A stretch of 18,196 bases of DNA, taken from contig BQKZ01002948.1 of the NCBI GenBank assembly GCA_036244855.1, forward strand, positions 68,663 through 86,858, read 5' to 3'. Under the pieces are notes generated by a model. The model was not told the origin of the DNA, did no database searches, and saw only the letters and a program-made list of their open reading frames with translations. The translations under genes were made by a program, and so were the position numbers. Source of the stretch: Temnopleurus reevesii (taxonomy: Eukaryota; Echinodermata; Echinoidea; Temnopleuroida; Temnopleuridae). Positions 13,668 to 18,196 of the stretch are shown one piece after another (within the stretch, counting starts at the first letter, position 1; every line of letters begins with the position of its first letter).

Positions 13668-16600
13668 GTCATTTTTTTAAATATCCAAATAGTTAATAGG
13701 CCTACAAAAATTGTACAAATAGGATTACATATTTATATACAAAGTTTCCATGCCCCGGCAGCCCTCTCAAACCAACTGCTAGTCTTATTTAATTATTCAT
13801 TTACCTAGCTCTTTTATCTTTGTATCCTTCACCTATACTGTAATTGTTTTGTTTTGAATTTGCCGAATAAATAATAATAATAATAATAAAGTAAAAGAAT
13901 ACTTTTTTTGGAATTTACACCCTTGTGTCTTTTGAATGCAAATCGGGATTTAAAAAAAGATTTATTTTCCAGTGTGAGTCAGAATTCTTCAGTTACAGTC
14001 TACCTGCTATCACTATAAAGCTCAGAACAATATTGCCCATTATTGTTTTTATTTTTGTTGTTGTAAATTTGGAGAAAGTCTTGCTGGAAATTTGCAGTTT
14101 TAACGTTACATGCCAATCAGCAACTCTTTTTACAAGGGAAAATTAAGAAAAAGATCATAATTTGAAACATTAAATTCTTAAATTCCAGTTAGAAAAAAAA
14201 AGTTTTAGATTTCTTAGACTGAAGAATGAAATAATAAGCATATGGTATTTAAAAAATACTAGATTGAATCAACGATGTATTTATCAACCAAAAAAGTGGG
14301 GTTTTGAATTTAAGGGTTACAAAAGGGAGGGGAATTTTAAAACAATAAGATTGATAGAGAATATGTCAGAACATTTCACCAAAAGTAACCAATTTGCATT
14401 AAAATAACTGTTAAGTCATGTAATTTAAATGTTTATAACTTTCTTATTTATTCTCTGATTTGATTCAAGATTTTGTTGATCTGTTTGTCTGATTTTTCTG
14501 CTTGAAATCAAAGTCAGATTTTTGTGGGACAGATCCAGGTTTTAACGCAAAGTGCATTTTGTTCATTTTTGTTTTCTTTATTTTTCTTCCAGGAGGGGTC
14601 ATCTCTCTTTTAGATGAGCCAGACATTCAGCTCCAGGTAAAGTGCAATTTGCTTGAAGTTTCTTTTAATTCACTTTGATATAGGATACCATTATGTCTTG
14701 AACAATTTTGTGATGTGGTTTATTCCATGTAATGCACCTTGGATCAATTGCTTCTCTTCGTTATCCATGACAAATTGAAAGGAAACATTTCTCTTTGTCA
14801 TTCAAGCTGTTTCTATTGTGATTGTCCAATGATTAATGGTTTTCTGCTGGTAATTTATGAAGGAAAATTAAATGTGTTTGCAAAATCACTAACTAGTTTA
14901 TGATGAAAATTTAAAATTTCATCTATTGTAAATAACCTTATCAATCATCTACAGTTTGTCAAATTCTAGTTTTCTCTCTCATTCTGATTTACTCATTAAA
15001 AAACATTAGATATCGAAACTGACATGTTTGGTTTACAAGTTCAAAATACACGGCCCACATACATGTATTTATGTAAAATACTTTTTCTCTGTTTTTCATC
15101 CTCAGTCTTTCGCATTGGAGAGGCTGAACCAGCTCGTGGATGATTTCTGGGCCGAAATCGCCGACACTGTAGAAAAGATGTAAGTGTTAAACTTTTGAAT
15201 GTAACATCTGTTCCTGGTAATGAAAGGAATATGAATCTTCACATAATTGCACAAACCTTGCAAAGAATGTTAAAAAAGAGAAATTAAATGATTAGAATGT
15301 ACCAAATGATTCTGAATTAAATGTAGAACAACAGAGCAATGTGCAAATTATTTTTTTTTCTAGGCTTTACCTGGTCCCACACGTTCCATCTTCGGTTTGT
15401 CTGAAAAATAGGATTTTTATGGTAAATTAAAGGACTGTAGTAGGTACATGTACATGAATGGGGATGGCACCTCTATTAATAACCAGTAGTGTAAACAAAA
15501 AGATGTTTTTGAATAGCTGTTCACATTTACAGATTGATAGATATTTGTTTACGTTATCCTCTCTGACTGTCTGTTCTCATATTTTTTTCCACTCTCTAAT
15601 TATGTCTCTCCCTCTCTTTCTTTTGTAAAATTTGTTTCATATTCTCAGTGAGATGCTGTATGAAGATGAGTCTTTTCCAGAGCGAGGCCTTGCAGCTTTG
15701 GTTGCTTCAAAGGTAAGTCAGTGTTTACAAGTAGTCAGTGTAATTGTACATATTCACCATGAGCAGAAGGAACAAAGGCCTGGGAAGTACTTAACAACTC
15801 CATTCAAGCATTTTGTACCTTCAAGCTTTGCCCCTTCTGCTCACAGTGATGCTGAAATATTCTAGGTTGAATGTCACAACCAAATACCCTCAAGGTCACT
15901 CGTATGGACCAACAGTATTGTTGGGCGAGCTGCTTTCCATGATAGGCGAGCTGCATTTCTGCATCATTAGCGAGTGTGCTGGCAAATAAGACCAACTCAC
16001 TTTCTCATTGATATTAGGATGAATAAGCCATTTGTGAGCTGATGTTATTGAATTTAACTGTAAATATAATCAAATTTGTATTTAAAAACTGGGTTTTTTT
16101 TATACTTTAACTGCAGCTTACAAAGTGGTTAGAATATTTGAAGCACCACCTATCCCAAAACTAATCTACATGTTAATCATCATCTCCCTTAGTTGTACAT
16201 TGCCACATCATGACACAACTGATCAACTCCCTTCAATTATTCTTCACCATGATGAACCTCTTTCAGTCCATATCATCTCTATATTTGAGCATGTTTCTAT
16301 GTGTGGTTTATAGGTCTATTATCACCTTGGAGCCTTTGAGGAATCGCTCACCTACGCCCTGGGTGCGGGAAACCTCTTCAATGTCAACGCTACAGCTGAA
16401 TACGAGGAGACAACTATCTGTAAGTTAATCTATCAGGCCATGAATTTGTTTGTGTCATGAATGAAAAATATTCAAGCAATCAGACAGTAACAATAGTCTA
16501 AAGAAGAATATCTCCAAATTTTCTGGGATGCCAACCAAAAGCAGTTATCTTTGAAAATTACATTTAGATGAGCGGTACCAATCTCAAGAAATGTCATTTA

Positions 16601-18176
16601 AAAAACATTATGAAAACAGAGATTTAGTGCAAAAGGTTTTCAGTCACATATTTGTTATGGTCATTAGTTTGGCTCAATACCTTTATGATTGAAATGGAGA
16701 TCAGCCAAACACTATGGTTTGTTACGGAAGATAACTCATTTCATTCTGCTCAGTGCCATCTGTTTTTGTAGTCTAAATGGTTGGATGCCAACTTGTTTAT
16801 TCAGTTGGATTTGTTGAGGTGAAAGTTATTTAGAATGCACACTCTATAGTCCGTATTCCGACAGCGAGGTTTAACTTCACCCAGGTCTAAGTCATTGTCA
16901 TTTAGACCATTGGTTTAACTTTTCAATAGCCCGGACCTAAATAACAATGGCTTAGACCTGGGTTAAGTTAAACCTCGTTTATCGGAATACGGGCCAATGA
17001 ATTGAAGGTAATATTTATATTGAAATAATGCTGATGAGTTTTATTCACCATATTAATCACTTATTTGTTTTATTACATTATAGCTAAGTGTATTGACTTC
17101 TACACCAAACTGCGTGTGCACAATCACGACCATGCTGATGAGCCCAAGGCTATAGACACTCGCTTGGAAGAGATTGTGAACCGCATGTTTCAGCGATGCT
17201 TTGAGCAACGGCTTTACAAACAAGCTATCGGCATTGCACTGGAGACTAGGAGGGTGGATATCTTTGAGAAGGCCATCCTCAGCTCGGTAAGTAATAAGAC
17301 CAGAGTAGACTCTACGAAGGACTTGAGACCCTTTCTTTGGTGGAATTCAGCACCCAGGGTTATCATTGAGTACGAAAAAGTGTCACTAGTCATTTGTAGT
17401 GTCTTGCGTAGATCTACAAACAATTTTATGAAAGGCAGCGCAAGGTGATGTTTCACCAAGTCACGAAATATTCTAAGAATGACTTAAAGAATGACTGGGA
17501 TCAGTTTTTGTGATAAATACTTGCAAAATTATCTATTGAAAAACACAAGAAGTGATACCACACATTCTTAAACTCGTTCTTAAAGTCTTTCCTATCTTGA
17601 TGAAACACTGCCCAGGATGTTGTTTCACCAAGTTATGATATTCTTTAAGAGTGACTTGATGAATACTTGTAAGGTTATCAATCATTAAGCACAAGAAGTG
17701 CTACCACCCATTCTTAAACTCATTCTTAAAATCTTTATTAATTTTGTGAAACACCACTGAGATATTATATTTTGATCAGGAGAATAAAATTTGGAAACAT
17801 GCCAAATGCTTCCCAAATTTTATCAAAGTTTCAGACTGAATATACAACAAAGTAGGGAAGCATTAGGTATCATTCAGGATTTGGCAATTAATAATCTTTT
17901 AAACAAAAGCAATATTATACTATACCTGTAACTGCTAGATACTGTCATCCCAGGGGAACAGCCTTACAGTGCTCACCTGCACCCAAAGGATTAATGATGA
18001 TACCTGCAGTATGACACCAATTGGATATGGGATCAAATGGAGAGAAAAATATTACATAAAATGTTTGGTATCTTATTGTAGATATTTGTTATTTTCAGGA
18101 TGATGTACCAGGAATGCTGAAGTATAGTGTGACCATTGTCATGTCATTGCTACAGGAGAAGACCTTCAGGACCACT
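13140..18176 (+). CDS. PSMD1: 26S proteasome regulatory subunit 1 (Rpn2), 5' part, seven exons
   Basis: Joined exons 13140-13158, 14593-14636, 15106-15179, 15649-15712, 16314-16419, 17084-17286 and 18099-18176 give 588 nt, exactly 196 codons, with every boundary GT/AG and every phase matching. The product matches the PSMD1 N-terminus as I know it: the ITSA-G-ISLLDE start, FAL--LN--V-DFWAEI, I-E-x-[69 protein letters not shown] and DVPGML. PSMD1 is the largest base subunit of the 19S particle. It scaffolds the ATPase ring and ubiquitin receptors in cytosol and nucleus. The full protein is about 950 residues in animals; the part here is the N-terminal helical rod before the proteasome/cyclosome repeats. 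The gene continues past the right edge. Confidence 0.97.
13259..13269 (-). promoter_or_regulatory. PSMD1: CNC-small Maf (NF-E2/ARE-type) site in PSMD1 intron 1
   Basis: The minus strand reads ATGAGTCAGCA, a full match to the RTGASTCAGCA consensus bound by CNC-bZIP/small-Maf dimers (NRF1/NFE2L1, NRF2, NF-E2; SKN-1 recognises a related site). It lies 101 bp downstream of exon 1. CNC factors induce proteasome subunit genes as a group when proteasome activity falls, so site and gene fit. Binding is not shown by the sequence. Confidence 0.5.
13632..13667. repeat. (ATC)n microsatellite in PSMD1 intron 1
   Basis: About 12 uninterrupted ATC units. Confidence 0.95.
13744..13890 (+). mobile_element. 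Possible non-LTR retroposon 3' end with (AAT)n tail
   Basis: A moderately GC-rich start (CATGCCCCGGCAGCCCTCTC) leads to TTTGAATTTGCCGAATAAAT and an (AAT)n tail at 13866-13890. A short body ending in an AATAAA-like simple repeat is the form of many non-LTR 3' ends. No coding remnant and no second copy in the window. Confidence 0.35.
14593..14636 (+). CDS. PSMD1: PSMD1 exon 2 (44 bp)
   Basis: Encodes [15 protein letters not shown] (first Gly split with exon 1), phase 1 in and phase 0 out, between TTCTTCCAG and GTAAAG. The extreme N-terminal helix of Rpn2. Confidence 0.95.
15106..15179 (+). CDS. PSMD1: PSMD1 exon 3 (74 bp)
   Basis: Encodes [20 protein letters not shown] and on to V-E-K-(I), phase 0 in and phase 2 out at AT|GTAAGT. 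The DFWAEI block is highly characteristic of PSMD1. Confidence 0.97.
15649..15712 (+). CDS. PSMD1: PSMD1 exon 4 (64 bp)
   Basis: Completes the split Ile, then E-M-L-Y-E-D-E and A-A-L-V-A-S-K, ending in phase 0 before GTAAGT. Acceptor ATTCTCAG. Confidence 0.97.
15760..15843. repeat. Short inverted repeat in PSMD1 intron 4
   Basis: TGAGCAGAAGG (15760-15770) and CCTTCTGCTCA (15833-15843) are exact inverted repeats. Pairing continues inward with CAAAG/CTTTG and GTAC/GTAC blocks. 84 bp overall, with the form of a small foldback element. A direct GGCGAGCTGC repeat lies just downstream (about 15924 and 15943). Confidence 0.6.
16314..16419 (+). CDS. PSMD1: PSMD1 exon 5 (106 bp)
   Basis: Encodes [12 protein letters not shown] and [12 protein letters not shown] up to E-T-T-I, phase 0 in and phase 1 out before GTAAGT. 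The upstream acceptor GTTTATAG has a weak pyrimidine tract, but position and phase are exact. Confidence 0.97.
16849..16995. mobile_element. Foldback MITE-like element in PSMD1 intron 5
   Basis: The left arm CCGTATTCCGACAG, CGAGGTTTAACTT, ACCCAGGTCTAAGTCATTG is reverse-complemented at the right (CAATGGCTTAGACCTGGGT, AAGTTAAACCTCG, CGGAATACGG). Arms of about 55 bp with a few mismatches surround a short loop. No coding capacity. Confidence 0.82.
17084..17286 (+). CDS. PSMD1: PSMD1 exon 6 (203 bp)
   Basis: Completes a split Ser, then K-C-I-D-F-Y-T-K, a variable H-N-H-D-H-A-D-E-P stretch, [13 protein letters not shown], and [13 protein letters not shown]. Ends S-S in phase 0 before GTAAGT. The frame runs on into the intron but loses all similarity there. 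Confidence 0.97.
17449..17753. mobile_element. Two tandem foldback units in PSMD1 intron 6
   Basis: Unit 1 (17449-17607) and unit 2 (17621-17753) both begin TGTTTCACCAAG and end (C/T)TTG(A/T)TGAAACA or a close variant, and both contain CACAAGAAGTG, CATTCTTAAACTC and TTCTTAAA words in the same order. Each unit is itself an imperfect inverted repeat (AAGAATGACTT against CTCGTTCTTAAAGT). No coding capacity. Confidence 0.75.
18099..18176 (+). CDS. PSMD1: PSMD1 exon 7 (78 bp)
   Basis: Encodes [12 protein letters not shown] and [12 protein letters not shown], phase 0 in and out, followed by GTAAGT. Last exon in the window; the remaining roughly 750 residues lie beyond the right edge. Confidence 0.95.
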
Positions 18177-18196
18177 GTAAGTACTGCTTAAAAACC

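Larger units (their letters stand above)
13159..14592 (+). other. PSMD1: PSMD1 intron 1
   Basis: 1,434-bp intron. It holds the CNC-Maf-like site (13259-13269), an (ATC)n run (13632-13667), a possible retroposon tail (13744-13890) and otherwise AT-rich sequence. The polypyrimidine tract TTTTTCTTCCAG is strong. Confidence 0.8.

Overview
This is eukaryotic DNA, most likely from a marine invertebrate deuterostome such as a sea urchin. That placement is an inference from compact genes with introns of about 0.5-1.5 kb, long poly-G/C runs, abundant trinucleotide microsatellites, tRNA-derived SINEs and short foldback (MITE-like) elements. No species can be named from the window alone. Two protein-coding genes are supported, both on the + strand.

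Layout: 1-6180 has no convincing gene. It holds a three-unit tandem repeat (about 180-190 bp period), a pair of oppositely oriented retroposon tails, two palindromic foldback elements, a (CT)n tract and a dense (CAT/CAC)n block. From 6222 to 10215 lies a class A (rhodopsin-like) G-protein-coupled receptor with three coding exons, 461 residues when spliced. Its second exon, carrying TM3, the DRY motif and the start of TM4, is present as two intact copies (7168-7303 and 8434-8569) plus a third copy killed by a stop codon (7451-7550). A single N at 7707, followed at once by a second copy of the end of exon 1, marks either a tandem gene copy or an assembly join. From 10216 to 13139 there is a probable 3' UTR, SINEs, a foldback element, tRNA-like fragments and a 400-bp GAT/GAA tract. 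From 13140 to the end are the first seven coding exons (196 residues) of PSMD1/Rpn2, the largest scaffold subunit of the 26S proteasome base; the gene runs off the right edge.

The two genes share no obvious functional link. The most interesting points are these. (1) The triplicated TM3 exon has intact copies that differ only at synonymous sites plus one V/I junction codon, with a patchwork of divergent and identical tracts. (2) The receptor is chemically unusual: Asp2.50, the TM3-ECL2 disulfide cysteines and the TM6 CWxP motif are all absent, while N1.50, DRY, W4.50, P5.50, Y5.58 and NPxxY remain. (3) A full match to the CNC-small Maf (NRF1/SKN-1 type) consensus lies 101 bp downstream of PSMD1 exon 1. 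(4) A family of three palindromic elements occurs across the window, with other foldback elements in introns.
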